Of a DNA stretch of 64,000 bases, positions 18,344-27,219 are shown one piece after another (positions within the stretch are counted from its first letter, which is position 1; every line of letters begins with the position of its first letter). Origin of the DNA: Firmicutes bacterium TM09-10 (GTDB taxonomy: Bacteria; Bacillota; Clostridia; Lachnospirales; Lachnospiraceae); contig QUKC01000007.1 in assembly GCA_003481005.1 (NCBI GenBank), positions 83,579 to 147,578 on the forward strand. The letters run 5' to 3'. A program made the position numbers and the translations under genes. The notes under the pieces are model-generated. The model was not told the DNA's origin. It searched no databases and was given only the letters and a program-made list of their open reading frames with translations.

Positions 18344-19483
18344 ATGGCGGAACAAATTACCAATTATCAGTGTCCGGCCTGTACCGGACCGCTGCATTAT
18401 TCGGAAAGCCTTGGCAAGCTGAAATGTGATTACTGCGGTACGGAGTATGAAGTCGCAGAAATCGAAGCGATGTATGCCAAGAAGGAAGAAAAATCTGTCG
18501 AAGCCCAGAAAAAGGCAGAAAAAGAGACGGAACAGAAAAAGCAACAGCAGGCAAAGGCGGCCGAAGAGGGCTGGGATACTTCGGATATCAGTGATAACTG
18601 GGGCAAGGATGCAGCAGGCATGAAAAGCTACAATTGTCCCTCCTGCGGCGCGGAGCTGATCTGCGATGAGACGACTGCTGCAACCTCCTGTCCCTACTGC
18701 GGGAATCCGACTGTTGTGCCCGGACAGTTTTCCGGTGTATTGAAGCCGGATTATGTGATCCCGTTTAAGGTCAGCAAAAAAGAAGCGATCGAAAAACTGA
18801 AAATGCACTATAAGGGAAGACCTTATTTGCCGAAATCCTTTAAGGACGACAACCATATCGAAGAGATCCAGGGCGTTTATGTTCCGTTCTGGATGTTCGA
18901 CGGCAAAGCCTCCGGAGAAGCATCCTATAAGGCTACGACATCGAAGGTATACGAAAAGGGTGACGAAGAGATTACGGAAACCCGTCATTATGAGGTATCC
19001 CGTGCCGGCTCCATCGGCTTTGAGAAAATTCCGGTGGATGCGTCATCCAAAATGCCGGATGATCATATGGATTCCATCGAGCCCTATGATTACAGCGGGT
19101 TGAAGGCGTTTTCCACTGCATATCTGCCGGGCTTTCTGGCAGACAAATATGATGTGAGTGTCAAGGACAGCCAGAAGCGTGCGGATACGCGCTGTGCCAG
19201 CACACTGGAGGATGCTCTTCGGGGAACGGTAACCGGATATGACTCCTGCACGCTTGAGCACAAGCAGATCGACTTAAAGCGGGGCAAGGTACATTATGCA
19301 CTGCTTCCGGTCTGGATGCTGCATACGAAGTGGAACGGACAGGACTTTTTGTTTGCGATGAATGGTCAGACCGGCAAGATGGTAGGCGATCTTCCGACGA
19401 GCAAGGGAAAGTTCTGGGGATTGTTTGCAGCCATCGCTGCACCGATGACGGTTGTGCTGACGATCATTTTGATGCTGTCGTAA
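18344..19483 (+). CDS. Zinc-ribbon membrane protein (YdjG-like)
   Basis: 379 residues. An N-terminal ribbon (CPACTGP...CDYCGTE) is followed by a charged, Lys/Glu/Gln-rich helical segment. A second ribbon (CPSCGAELICDETTAATSCPYCGNP) lies near residues 97-125, then a long beta-rich domain with FEDDNHIEEIQGVYVPFWMFDG-type features, and a single C-terminal membrane helix (ending TMVVLT-like, ILMLS). The architecture matches YdjG-type proteins encoded beside SPFH and TPM genes. It may assemble with the two neighbours at the membrane. The biochemical function is not established by the sequence. Confidence 0.75.
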   Translation: MAEQITNYQCPACTGPLHYSESLGKLKCDYCGTEYEVAEIEAMYAKKEEKSVEAQKKAEKETEQKKQQQAKAAEEGWDTSDISDNWGKDAAGMKSYNCPSCGAELICDETTAATSCPYCGNPTVVPGQFSGVLKPDYVIPFKVSKKEAIEKLKMHYKGRPYLPKSFKDDNHIEEIQGVYVPFWMFDGKASGEASYKATTSKVYEKGDEEITETRHYEVSRAGSIGFEKIPVDASSKMPDDHMDSIEPYDYSGLKAFSTAYLPGFLADKYDVSVKDSQKRADTRCASTLEDALRGTVTGYDSCTLEHKQIDLKRGKVHYALLPVWMLHTKWNGQDFLFAMNGQTGKMVGDLPTSKGKFWGLFAAIAAPMTVVLTIILMLS

Positions 19484-19496
19484 GGGGGAGAAAGAG

Positions 19497-20342
19497 ATGA
19501 AGAAAAAACCGAACGGATTTGTTTCTGTGCTGCTGGCCCTTTGTCTTCTTTTGGCTCCGATGACAGTTTTTGCAGAGAGCAATGCACAGTTAAATTATGT
19601 AACGGATGATGCCGGTATCCTGACAGACAGTCAATGGGAAGATCTGGAGCAGCGTGCACAGCAGGTCTCCGAAGAATATCAGTGCGGCGTCTATATGATA
19701 ACGGTGGATGATTATACGGATTACAGCACGGAGAGCGTATATACTGCGGATTATACCATCTATCATAACTATGAGATGGGCATGGGAGAGGACCGGGACG
19801 GCATTATGATCCTGCTGAGCATGGAGGATCGGGATTATGCGATGTTTGTATACGGCCCGAAGGCTTCTGAAGTGTTCGACGCTTATGGACAGGAACAGCT
19901 GGAAACCTATTTCCTGGATAATTTCCGGGAGGACGACTGGTATGGAGGCTTTGGTGACTATATCGATGCCTGCAGCAATTACTTACAGCTTGCAGAACAG
20001 GGAACACCTGTCCGTGCACCAGAGGGCTATGATTCCGGTGACTATGAGGATTATGAGGCAACTCCAGGAGAAAATTTCGGGGTGAGCTTTTTGATGGCAC
20101 TGGGAATTTCCTGTGTGATCTCCATCATTATCTGCCTGCTGCTGTTGTTGAAGATGCACACGGTGCATCAGAAAACAGAAGCGAACGATTATGTCTCCGA
20201 AAAGCTGAAGCTGAGCCGGAAAGAGGATCGTTACACCCACACGACCCAGACGAGACGCAAGATTGAGAGAGAAAGCGCTTCCTCCTCAAGTACCCACAGC
20301 GAAAGCGGTGGAGGAGGCTCGGGACGAAGCGGAAAGTTCTAA
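19497..20342 (+). CDS. Membrane-anchored TPM-domain protein (YdjH/YgcG-like)
   Basis: 281 residues. A signal peptide (ends near ...TVFAES) leads to a TPM domain with YVTDDAGILTDSQWEDLEQRAQQ and EDRDGIMILLSMEDRDY. A membrane helix near 200-220 follows, then a short cytoplasmic tail finishing in a Ser/Gly-rich stretch (SGGGGSGRSGKF), which is typical of TPM proteins. The gene starts 14 bases after the zinc-ribbon gene. TPM domains have been linked to photosystem repair, phosphatase-like folds and membrane stress. Here a membrane-stress role with the YdjI/YdjG-like partners is the best guess. Confidence 0.82.
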   Translation: MKKKPNGFVSVLLALCLLLAPMTVFAESNAQLNYVTDDAGILTDSQWEDLEQRAQQVSEEYQCGVYMITVDDYTDYSTESVYTADYTIYHNYEMGMGEDRDGIMILLSMEDRDYAMFVYGPKASEVFDAYGQEQLETYFLDNFREDDWYGGFGDYIDACSNYLQLAEQGTPVRAPEGYDSGDYEDYEATPGENFGVSFLMALGISCVISIIICLLLLLKMHTVHQKTEANDYVSEKLKLSRKEDRYTHTTQTRRKIERESASSSSTHSESGGGGSGRSGKF

Positions 20343-20363
20343 GCAGAGCAAATCAGAATGGAA

Positions 20364-20404
20364 AAAGCGACCGGCGGGAGAATTTCTTCCTGCTGGTCGC
20401 TTTG
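20364..20404. terminator. Bidirectional terminator
   Basis: A 16-base stem (AAAGCGACCGGCGGGA with TCCTGCTGGTCGCTTT, two G-U pairs) separates the TPM gene from the convergent TetR gene. Flanking A and T tracts let it act in both directions. Confidence 0.85.
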
Positions 20405-20417
20405 CGTTAATGCTCCT

Positions 20418-20945
20418 TCATCGGGTGCACTGTCCAAGAAACGCGCAGATCTCATCGATCAGCGCAGCGTTGTCATACTTGTGGTAGTTATCATAAAACG
20501 CATAGAAGCTTCCCTTGATGAGCATGGAGAGGCGAATGTTGAACTGCATATTGTCTGTATATTCCGGTTTCAGGCGGTAAATATATTCCCGGATCGACGA
20601 ATCGACGAGGTCTGGGAGAATATGCGCCTGCGAACCGGAGAACAGAAGCTGGATCAGATTGATCTGAGAAAAGAAGCCCGTTGTGATTTCCCTTGTGAAC
20701 ACATCGGGCTTTTCCAGTACATTTTCCGGTCTGGAAATACTGTTTAAAATATTGGTGAGCACCTCTTTCCCGATCTGCTCGGAAAGGTCGTAAATATCCT
20801 GATAATGGAGATAAAAGGTGGCTTTGCTGATCTCTGCGAGGGCGGCAAGTTCCCGGATCGTGATTTTTTCGATCGGCTTTTGGGCACGCAGTATCAGAAA
20901 TGCATTCTTGATGGCGCGTTTGGTTTTGATTTCCCGTTGATCCAA
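20418..20945 (-). CDS. TetR family transcriptional regulator
   Basis: About 175 residues. I place the start at the TTG at 20945 because GGAAGG lies seven bases upstream. An in-frame TTG at 20969 is possible but lacks a site. The helix-turn-helix is clear: IEKITIRELAALAEISKATFYLHYQDIYDL. The C-terminal part resembles the TetR_C domain common in Clostridia. It is divergent from glgB. An inverted repeat CTGGAC-N14-GTCCAG at 20962-20987 lies just before its start and could be its operator. The target and ligand are unknown. Confidence 0.85.
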   Translation of the reverse strand: MDQREIKTKRAIKNAFLILRAQKPIEKITIRELAALAEISKATFYLHYQDIYDLSEQIGKEVLTNILNSISRPENVLEKPDVFTREITTGFFSQINLIQLLFSGSQAHILPDLVDSSIREYIYRLKPEYTDNMQFNIRLSMLIKGSFYAFYDNYHKYDNAALIDEICAFLGQCTR

Positions 20946-20961
20946 AAGAATTCCTTCCTTT

Positions 20962-20987
20962 CTGGACAATTTGCCCGAAACGTCCAG
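20962..20987. promoter_or_regulatory. Candidate TetR operator (inverted repeat)
   Basis: CTGGAC and GTCCAG arms are separated by 14 bases, in the gap between the TetR gene and glgB and immediately upstream of the regulator's likely start. Position and symmetry fit an autoregulatory operator. Binding is not shown. Confidence 0.4.
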
Positions 20988-21196
20988 TATTGTAACAAGG
21001 GGCAGGATTGTCGATTGTGCCGGAAACGCTCTGGCTGGTATGATAATATCATCAGTATACGGTGTAAATAGACACCCGTCAAGAAAATCAACGACGCGTT
21101 TTTGTAAATGGCGCGAGTGAGCTGTAACTGCAGATCAGAAAAGCAGGCTGCAAAAAATGACCTTTGCGGACGGAGAGAGAAGAAAGGAAGAAGAAC

Positions 21197-22966
21197 ATGG
21201 ATTTTTACGGATTTTATACCGGACAGGAATTTGAAGCTTATAAATATCTGGGTGCCCATTACACGAAGGAACGCACGACGTTTCGGACGTTTGCCCCCTC
21301 TGCAGCGGGCGTGGAGCTTGTATTAAACGGACAGGGACACGGAATGCAGCGGGTGCATGACGGCAACTTTTATGAAATTACACTGGACCAGGTAAAAGAA
21401 GGGGACCTGTATGAATTCCGTATCTGGCACAGGGATGGTTCCTGCCAGGAGCACTGTGATCCCTACGGGTTTGGAATGGAGCTTCGCCCGGCACATAAAT
21501 CAGTGGTACGGGATCTTAACCGTTATGCATTTACCGATGAAAAATGGTTAAAGGATCGGGAGGATATCAGCACGAAGCCCCTCAATATTTACGAGGTACA
21601 TGCTGGCTCCTTTAAAAAGCCGGGTACAGGACAGACCGACTGGTATACCTATGAGGAGCTGGGAGAGGTTCTGATCCCGTATCTGAAGGAAAGCGGCTAT
21701 AACTGTGTGGAATTTCTTCCGCTGAGCGAGCATCCCTGCGATGAAAGCTGGGGATATCAGAATACGGGATTTTTTGCTCCGACTGCCCGGTATGGTACGG
21801 CAGAGGGATTACAGAAGCTGGTGGATCAGATGCATCAGAATGGAATTTATGTGCTGCTGGATTTTGTACCGGTACACTTTGCCACAGATGATTACGGTTT
21901 GAAACGTTACGATGGCGGAGAGCTGTACGAATATCCGAGCAGGGATGTTGGAGTGAGTGAATGGGGAAGCTGTAATTTTATGCATTCCCGTGGGGAGGTG
22001 CGCTGCTTTTTACAGTCTGCGGCGTATTACTGGATGAAGGAGTTTCATTTTGACGGTATCCGGATGGATGCCATCAGCCGGATCATTTACTGGCAGGGGG
22101 ATGAACGGCGCGGCGTAAACGGTAATGCAGTTGACTTTATCCGTTTTATGAATAAAGGGTTGAAAGAGCGCGTTCCGAACTGTATCCTGGCGGCGGAGGA
22201 TTCCACGAATTTCCCCGGTGTGACGGCGCCCGCTGATCAGGGCGGACTTGGATTCGATTTAAAATGGAACATGGGCTGGATGCATGACACGCTGGAATAT
22301 TTTCAGCTCGATCCGTCGGCGCGCACGGAAGCGTACCACAAGCTGACCTTTTCCATGATGTATGCCTATAACGAGCATTATCTGCTGCCGCTTTCCCACG
22401 ATGAGGTAGTGCATGGAAAGGCGACGATTCTGCAGAAGATGAACGGCGATTACGAACGGAAATTCCCACAGGCACGCGCCATGTACACCTATATGATGCT
22501 GCATCCGGGTAAAAAGCTGAATTTCATGGGCAATGAAATCGGGCAGTTCCGGGAATGGGATGAAAAGCGGGAGCAGGACTGGAACCTGCTGGATTTCCCG
22601 ATTCACGAAGCGTTCTATCATTATATGAAGGAACTGAATCACCTTTATCTCGATCATCCGGCGCTCTGGGAAAAGGACTTTAACCGCGACGGTTTTACCT
22701 GGCTGGACTGCCATCAGGAGGGGCGCGTGATCTACGCGATGCAGAGAATGGCGGGCGACCAGACCGTGATCGGCGTATTCAATTTTTCCGCTCAGCCGCA
22801 AAACGGCTATGCCGTACCGCTGCAGAAAGACGGCAGCTATCGCGAGTTGCTTAACAGCGATTGGGAGTGCTTTGGCGGCAGCAAAAAACGGGAAGAGCAG
22901 GTATATGAGAACGGCTGTGTATTAGACCTCTCGCCCTTTAGCGCAGTGCTGTTAGTTAACGGTTGA
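21197..22966 (+). CDS. glgB: 1,4-alpha-glucan branching enzyme
   Basis: 589 residues from the ATG at 21197, with GGAAG six bases upstream. After an N-terminal CBM48-type domain (LGAHYTKERTTFRTFAPSAAGVELVL), the GH13 barrel has all catalytic motifs: GIRMDAIS (nucleophile D about 291), AAEDSTNFPG (acid E about 334) and LSHDEVVHGK (D about 402). ESWGYQNTGFFAPTARYG is specific to branching enzymes. It creates alpha-1,6 branches in glycogen. No glgA, glgC or glgP is nearby, so the rest of the pathway must be elsewhere. The stop codon overlaps the -35 box of the pyrE promoter. Confidence 0.95.
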   Translation: MDFYGFYTGQEFEAYKYLGAHYTKERTTFRTFAPSAAGVELVLNGQGHGMQRVHDGNFYEITLDQVKEGDLYEFRIWHRDGSCQEHCDPYGFGMELRPAHKSVVRDLNRYAFTDEKWLKDREDISTKPLNIYEVHAGSFKKPGTGQTDWYTYEELGEVLIPYLKESGYNCVEFLPLSEHPCDESWGYQNTGFFAPTARYGTAEGLQKLVDQMHQNGIYVLLDFVPVHFATDDYGLKRYDGGELYEYPSRDVGVSEWGSCNFMHSRGEVRCFLQSAAYYWMKEFHFDGIRMDAISRIIYWQGDERRGVNGNAVDFIRFMNKGLKERVPNCILAAEDSTNFPGVTAPADQGGLGFDLKWNMGWMHDTLEYFQLDPSARTEAYHKLTFSMMYAYNEHYLLPLSHDEVVHGKATILQKMNGDYERKFPQARAMYTYMMLHPGKKLNFMGNEIGQFREWDEKREQDWNLLDFPIHEAFYHYMKELNHLYLDHPALWEKDFNRDGFTWLDCHQEGRVIYAMQRMAGDQTVIGVFNFSAQPQNGYAVPLQKDGSYRELLNSDWECFGGSKKREEQVYENGCVLDLSPFSAVLLVNG

Positions 22967-22991
22967 AAAACCTGTCTTGCAATGCTATACT
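22963..22991 (+). promoter_or_regulatory. Promoter of pyrE
   Basis: TTGAAA (22963-22968), a 17-base spacer and TATACT (22986-22991) overlap the end of glgB. About 90 bases of leader precede pyrE. No PyrR-type attenuator hairpin with a T-run was recognised. Confidence 0.7.
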
Positions 22992-23084
22992 AACATTATC
23001 TTTTTGTACCTGCAGGCGATCGCGCTGCATTCATAACAAAGCACAGGCATTTTCAATGCACTGCAACGAAGGAGAATACACGAA

Positions 23085-23762
23085 ATGGAACAGTATAAAC
23101 AGGAATTTATCGAATTTATGGTGGACAGCAATGTCTTAAAGTTTGGCGATTTTACGTTGAAGAGCGGACGTAAGTCCCCGTTTTTCATGAATGCGGGCGC
23201 TTATGTGACCGGCACACAGCTGCGCAGACTGGGCGAATATTATGCAAAGGCGATTCATGACAACTACGGACTGGATTTTGACGTGCTGTTCGGACCCGCA
23301 TACAAAGGCATTCCGCTGACCGTTGCGACAACGATGGCCATCAGCGAGCTTTACGGCAAGGATATCCGTTACTGTTCCAATCGTAAGGAAGTAAAGGATC
23401 ATGGCGACACCGGCATTCTGCTGGGCAGCAAGTTAAAGGATGGCGACCGCGTTGTTATTATCGAGGATGTAACGACCTCCGGCAAGTCCATCGAAGAAAC
23501 CTTCCCGATCTTAAAAGCACAGGCAGATGTGGAGATTGTTGGACTGATGGTTTCCTTAAACCGCATGGAGCGCGGACTTTCTTCTGAGAAGAGCGCGCTG
23601 GAAGAGATCAAAGAGAAGTATGGTTTTGACGCCAATGCCATCGTCAGCATGGCAGAAGTGACAGAATATCTGTATAACAAGCCCTACAAGGGACAGGTTT
23701 ATATTGATGATACCTTAAAGGCTGCGATCGACGCTTATTACGCGCAGTACGGTGCAAAATAA
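23085..23762 (+). CDS. pyrE: Orotate phosphoribosyltransferase
   Basis: 225 residues with a GAAGGAG site. The PRPP-binding motif VVIIEDVTTSGKSIEET is intact, and LKSGRKSPFFMNAG near the start is the OPRTase substrate loop region. It converts orotate plus PRPP to OMP in pyrimidine synthesis. No other pyr genes are in the window, so it is a detached pyrimidine gene, possibly co-transcribed with the small membrane protein gene that follows after 15 bases. Confidence 0.96.
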   Translation: MEQYKQEFIEFMVDSNVLKFGDFTLKSGRKSPFFMNAGAYVTGTQLRRLGEYYAKAIHDNYGLDFDVLFGPAYKGIPLTVATTMAISELYGKDIRYCSNRKEVKDHGDTGILLGSKLKDGDRVVIIEDVTTSGKSIEETFPILKAQADVEIVGLMVSLNRMERGLSSEKSALEEIKEKYGFDANAIVSMAEVTEYLYNKPYKGQVYIDDTLKAAIDAYYAQYGAK

Positions 23763-23777
23763 GGAGGTTCAACCAAT

Positions 23778-23930
23778 ATGGAAGAAAAGACCTACAAGCT
23801 TTTGGGCGGCAGCGGCGCTTTGAACATCGCGGTCGGCGCGGTTGTGCTGGTTTCCGGGATTGCAAGCGGCGTGCTGCTGATCGTAAACGGCGCAAGACAG
23901 CTGGCACACCGGGGCAAACTGATTTTCTGA
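23778..23930 (+). CDS. Small membrane protein, 50 residues
   Basis: A short frame with AGGAGG (23762-23767) ideally placed before its ATG, directly after the pyrE stop. The product has a cytoplasmic start (MEEKTYKLLGGSG), one long hydrophobic helix (ALNIAVGAVVLVSGIASGVLLIVNGAR) and a short basic tail. I do not recognise a family. The strong ribosome binding site and tight coupling to pyrE support translation. Confidence 0.7.
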   Translation: MEEKTYKLLGGSGALNIAVGAVVLVSGIASGVLLIVNGARQLAHRGKLIF

Positions 23931-23950
23931 GAATGCAGGAAATGGAATTT

Positions 23951-23987
23951 TTACGCAGTTCCCGGTTACAGATAGGGAACTGCGTAA
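23951..23987. other. Strong 13-base-pair hairpin in the pyrE operon
   Basis: TTACGCAGTTCCC and GGGAACTGCGTAA form a perfect stem around an 11-base loop. It is followed by GCGAAGC and then TTTTC, so it is not a standard terminator. It may be a weak terminator or an RNA-stabilising or processing element between the 50-residue gene and the next gene. Confidence 0.5.
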
Positions 23988-24014
23988 GCGAAGCTTTTCG
24001 GAAAGGAGACCGGC

Positions 24015-24332
24015 GTGCACAGGCATTACATTTTTACCGATAAGAGGGAATCCAAAAAGGGGATATTGTCAGCAATGCTGGGGGCAATGTCCCTGATTTC
24101 TGTTTTCCTGACCGTCTATTTTACCTGGCAGAATCATGGGACGGCATATGTGCGCTACGGCGTGGTGACACTGCTGTGCCTGATTTTTTCTGCGGCAGGT
24201 CTGGTACTTGGAATTATGGCGAAGCTGGAAGAGGATAAATTTTATCTGTTCGCCTGGATTGGCATTGTGTTGAACGCCCTGACCCTGTTGGGGATCGGGG
24301 GGATTGTGGCAGTAGGAGTGTATGGATTATGA
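24015..24332 (+). CDS. Small multi-pass membrane protein (DUF6142-like)
   Basis: 105 residues from a GTG start with AAAGGAG upstream. Three membrane segments are visible (GAMSLISVFLTVYFTW, TLLCLIFSAAGLVLGIMAKL, AWIGIVLNALTLLGIGGIVAVGVYGL), with a basic N-terminus. The pattern resembles the DUF6142 group of clostridial membrane proteins. Function is unknown. The stop overlaps the ATG of the aminopeptidase gene (ATGA), so the two are translated together. Confidence 0.75.
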   Translation: MHRHYIFTDKRESKKGILSAMLGAMSLISVFLTVYFTWQNHGTAYVRYGVVTLLCLIFSAAGLVLGIMAKLEEDKFYLFAWIGIVLNALTLLGIGGIVAVGVYGL

Positions 24333-26392
24333 CAGTAATGGAAGAACGGTTTGAGCTTGCCTCACAGCGTATTTTGGAAATCGAAAAAGAAAAACGGATG
24401 CCGGAGCAGTTTCAACGCTATTTTGCAGAAAACGCGGACTACCTGGGCGTCCTGCTTGAAGAATACAAATGGATAGCGTCCGGGGCGATGCGGGAAGCCT
24501 CTCTGCAAGAGCTGGAACGGCACAACGAAAGCTGCTTCATCGACCTGATGGGACGCAATTATGAGACAAGCTATGCAAACCCCGACTGGGCGTATGCACA
24601 GCTTGGCGAAACCTTTGGACAGCTGCTTTCTGCAGTTGCGGCGGAGCTGCGCAGCCTGCCTGCGTTTATTTATGAACAGGATCTGGAAGGCATCACGATC
24701 CGCCTGGAGCTGTTTGTCGAAATTTACTGTGCGTTTGCAGAAAGCTTCGAGGAGACAAAAGAAGCACCGGAATATTCCCGGATCCGGGATATTTTCTACT
24801 GGTTTGCAAGCGACTATGCGGAGCTGACTGCAGAGCATGCGATCCGCCATACCGTGGACTGGGGACAGAGATTTGCGCTGGACATCATCGAAAACGCAGA
24901 CTTGTCTGATATCCGTTACCTGTTCCGGTTCGGGGAATATATCGCGGATGACCAGTGGAAGCTGGCAGAGCATTTGAATGGTCTGCCGGAAGAAAAAATT
25001 CAGAAAATCGCAGACACCTACACGGAGGGCTTTTGCAAGGGCTTTGAGCTGGCAAAGAAGCCTCTGGACAAAAAGAAATCCGTCCAGATCCGTTATCCTC
25101 TGGGCTTTGAGCGTGTCGTAAAAGCTGCAATTGAAAACTTCAGAAAAATGGGCTTAGAGCCTGTCATCGCCCGCACACCTGCGAGCTTTGCAGAGGGACG
25201 CAGAGTGTTCCGGCTCGGATTTTTCGGCGGTGCAGTGAACCGGCAGTTCGACTATGACCATGAAAACGATAAGGCACTGTACCTGGACAAAAAATATGTC
25301 CACAGGATGCTGGAATGCCGCAAAAATGCGTGGGAAGAGTACAAAGATATGGCGGTTGTCCATGCAGGTCCCGCTGTCATCGAAGCATTCGGCGAAGAGC
25401 CCTTCGAGCCTGCGAGCAAGGAGCATCTGCTCACCTTATCGGCCGAACAGCAGAAGCTGTATGTCGAATATCAGAGCCAGGCGGGTGCGATGACGAACGA
25501 ATATATCGACCCGGAGGAAAGAAGCTTTACCTGTATCGCGTTCCCGGTTCCGGGCATCGGCGAGCATTTCCCGGAGATTTTCGACGAAGTGTTAAAGATC
25601 AATACGTTGGATTACAAGACCTACGAGACGATTCAGCAGCACCTGATCGATGCGCTGGATAAGGCAGCGTGGGTGGAGATCAAGGGACGCGGCGACAACC
25701 ACACCGATATGAAGGTCATGCTCCATACGCTCAACAATCCTGCGCAGGAAACGAATTTCGAAAACTGCGTGGCGGACGTCAACATTCCGGTTGGGGAAGT
25801 GTTCACCTCTCCGAAGCTGACCGGAACAGAAGGTGTTTTGCATGTACCGCAGACGTTTTTGCGCGGTATGCAGTATAACGATCTGGAGCTGCAGTTTAGG
25901 GATGGCATGATTACCAAATACACCTGCCGTAACTTCGAAAAGGAAGCGGAAAACGAAAAGCTGCTGCAGGATGGTGTGCTGTATCATCATGATACGCTGC
26001 CGATCGGCGAATTTGCTATTGGCACGAACACGACTGCTTATATGGTGGCGCGCCGTTATGAAATCAATGACAAGCTTCCGGTGTTGATTGCAGAAAAGAC
26101 CGGACCCCACTTCGCAGTGGGTGATACCTGCTACAGCTATGAAGAAGACCGCATGACCTATAATCCGGATGGCAAGGCGATCATCGCGCGGGACAACGAG
26201 GTGTCCGCGCTTCGTCATACCGATCCGGAAAAGGCATATTTTAACTGCCACACAGATATTACGATCCCGTACGCAGAGCTGGCAGAGGTAACAGCAGTAT
26301 GTGCAGACGGCACCAGGATTGGCCTGATCAAGGACGGATTTTTCGTACTGGACGGCACGGAAGAATTAAATTTGCCGCTGTATCAGGGATAA
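24329..26392 (+). CDS. M29-type aminopeptidase with a long N-terminal domain
   Basis: 687 residues. The C-terminal half (from about 300) matches the M29 (AmpS/AmpT) metallo-aminopeptidase family: VEIKGRGDNHTDMKVML, FENCVADVNIPVGEVFTSP (metal-ligand Glu), PIGEFAIGTNTTAYMVARRY and EKTGPHFAVGDTCYS (His/Asp ligands). Classical members are about 370-410 residues. Here about 300 additional N-terminal residues of mainly helical character precede the peptidase domain. It should remove N-terminal amino acids from peptides in the cytoplasm. The role of the extra domain is unknown. A nested repeat element follows the stop. Confidence 0.8.
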   Translation: MTVMEERFELASQRILEIEKEKRMPEQFQRYFAENADYLGVLLEEYKWIASGAMREASLQELERHNESCFIDLMGRNYETSYANPDWAYAQLGETFGQLLSAVAAELRSLPAFIYEQDLEGITIRLELFVEIYCAFAESFEETKEAPEYSRIRDIFYWFASDYAELTAEHAIRHTVDWGQRFALDIIENADLSDIRYLFRFGEYIADDQWKLAEHLNGLPEEKIQKIADTYTEGFCKGFELAKKPLDKKKSVQIRYPLGFERVVKAAIENFRKMGLEPVIARTPASFAEGRRVFRLGFFGGAVNRQFDYDHENDKALYLDKKYVHRMLECRKNAWEEYKDMAVVHAGPAVIEAFGEEPFEPASKEHLLTLSAEQQKLYVEYQSQAGAMTNEYIDPEERSFTCIAFPVPGIGEHFPEIFDEVLKINTLDYKTYETIQQHLIDALDKAAWVEIKGRGDNHTDMKVMLHTLNNPAQETNFENCVADVNIPVGEVFTSPKLTGTEGVLHVPQTFLRGMQYNDLELQFRDGMITKYTCRNFEKEAENEKLLQDGVLYHHDTLPIGEFAIGTNTTAYMVARRYEINDKLPVLIAEKTGPHFAVGDTCYSYEEDRMTYNPDGKAIIARDNEVSALRHTDPEKAYFNCHTDITIPYAELAEVTAVCADGTRIGLIKDGFFVLDGTEELNLPLYQG

Positions 26393-26397
26393 ACATC

Positions 26398-26594
26398 TTA
26401 CAGTTCACCCGCGCTATTCGCGGGAAGGTGCGTTACAGTTCACCCGCGCCATTCGCAAAATCGCATCTTCGATGCTTTCCGCTGCGTTGCAGCTCCTTTT
26501 TGCTCATAGAGTGGCGCTCCCTTCGCAGCTTCCCGTGCACAGATTCTCATGCGAGCATGGAATCTGTGCACAGAAAGCTGCGAGTGAACTGTAA
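26398..26594. repeat. Miniature inverted-repeat element, copy A (with nested partial copy)
   Basis: The ends are TTACAGTTCAC and GTGAACTGTAA. The left end is present twice (26398 and 26433), so a partial copy is nested. Near the right end is an imperfect palindrome around TCATGCGAGCATG. About 160 bases match the copy at 47607-47767 closely. No open reading frame of note is inside. It sits between the aminopeptidase stop and the purE promoter. Confidence 0.8.
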
Positions 26595-26606
26595 TATAAA
26601 AATAGG

Positions 26607-26635
26607 TTGCATCTGCCAAAAAAGTTTAGTACACT
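26607..26635 (+). promoter_or_regulatory. Promoter of the purE operon
   Basis: TTGCAT (26607-26612), a 17-base spacer and TACACT (26630-26635), about 46 bases before purE. No guanine riboswitch or PurR-box pair was recognised in the short leader. Confidence 0.55.
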
Positions 26636-26681
26636 GTAGATTGATAAGTTGCGACATATTTTGACAGGAGGATAAAAGCAC

Positions 26682-27188
26682 ATGGCACAGGTCAGTATTG
26701 TAATGGGCAGTGATTCCGATATGCCTGTAATGGCAAAAGCAGCTGAGATTTTGGACAAATTCGGTATTTCCTATGAAATGCGGATTATTTCCGCACATCG
26801 GATGCCCGATACTTTTTTTGAATATGCACAGACCGCGGAGGAGCGGGGCGTAAAGGTGATTATCGCCGGCGCCGGTATGGCAGCTCATCTGCCGGGTATG
26901 TGCGCTGCATTGTTTCCGATGCCGGTGATCGGTATCCCGATGCACACGACGTCTCTGGGAGGCAGGGATTCCCTGTATTCCATCGTTCAGATGCCCTCCG
27001 GCATCCCGGTGGCGACCGTTGCCATCAACGGCGGTGCAAACGCAGGTATTCTGGCGGCGAAGATTTTAGCGGTTTCCGATCCGGAGCTTCTTGCAAAGCT
27101 CAAGGCTTACAGCGCAGAGATGAAAGACGGCGTACTGAAAAAGGATGCAAAGCTGCAGGAATGCGGCTATCACAACTACACAAAATAA
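26682..27188 (+). CDS. purE: N5-carboxyaminoimidazole ribonucleotide mutase, class I PurE
   Basis: 168 residues with AGGAGG upstream. VSIVMGSDSDMPVMAKAAEIL and the ISAHRMPD loop are the class I PurE signatures, and GAGMAAHLPGMCAAL and MPSGIPVATVAING complete the active site. It catalyses the rearrangement of N5-CAIR to CAIR in purine synthesis. A separate purK is not in the window. It opens a purE-purM-purN-purD run. Confidence 0.95.
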   Translation: MAQVSIVMGSDSDMPVMAKAAEILDKFGISYEMRIISAHRMPDTFFEYAQTAEERGVKVIIAGAGMAAHLPGMCAALFPMPVIGIPMHTTSLGGRDSLYSIVQMPSGIPVATVAINGGANAGILAAKILAVSDPELLAKLKAYSAEMKDGVLKKDAKLQECGYHNYTK

Positions 27189-27219
27189 ACAGGTGCACAG
27201 GCACGGTATGGAGGATCAG

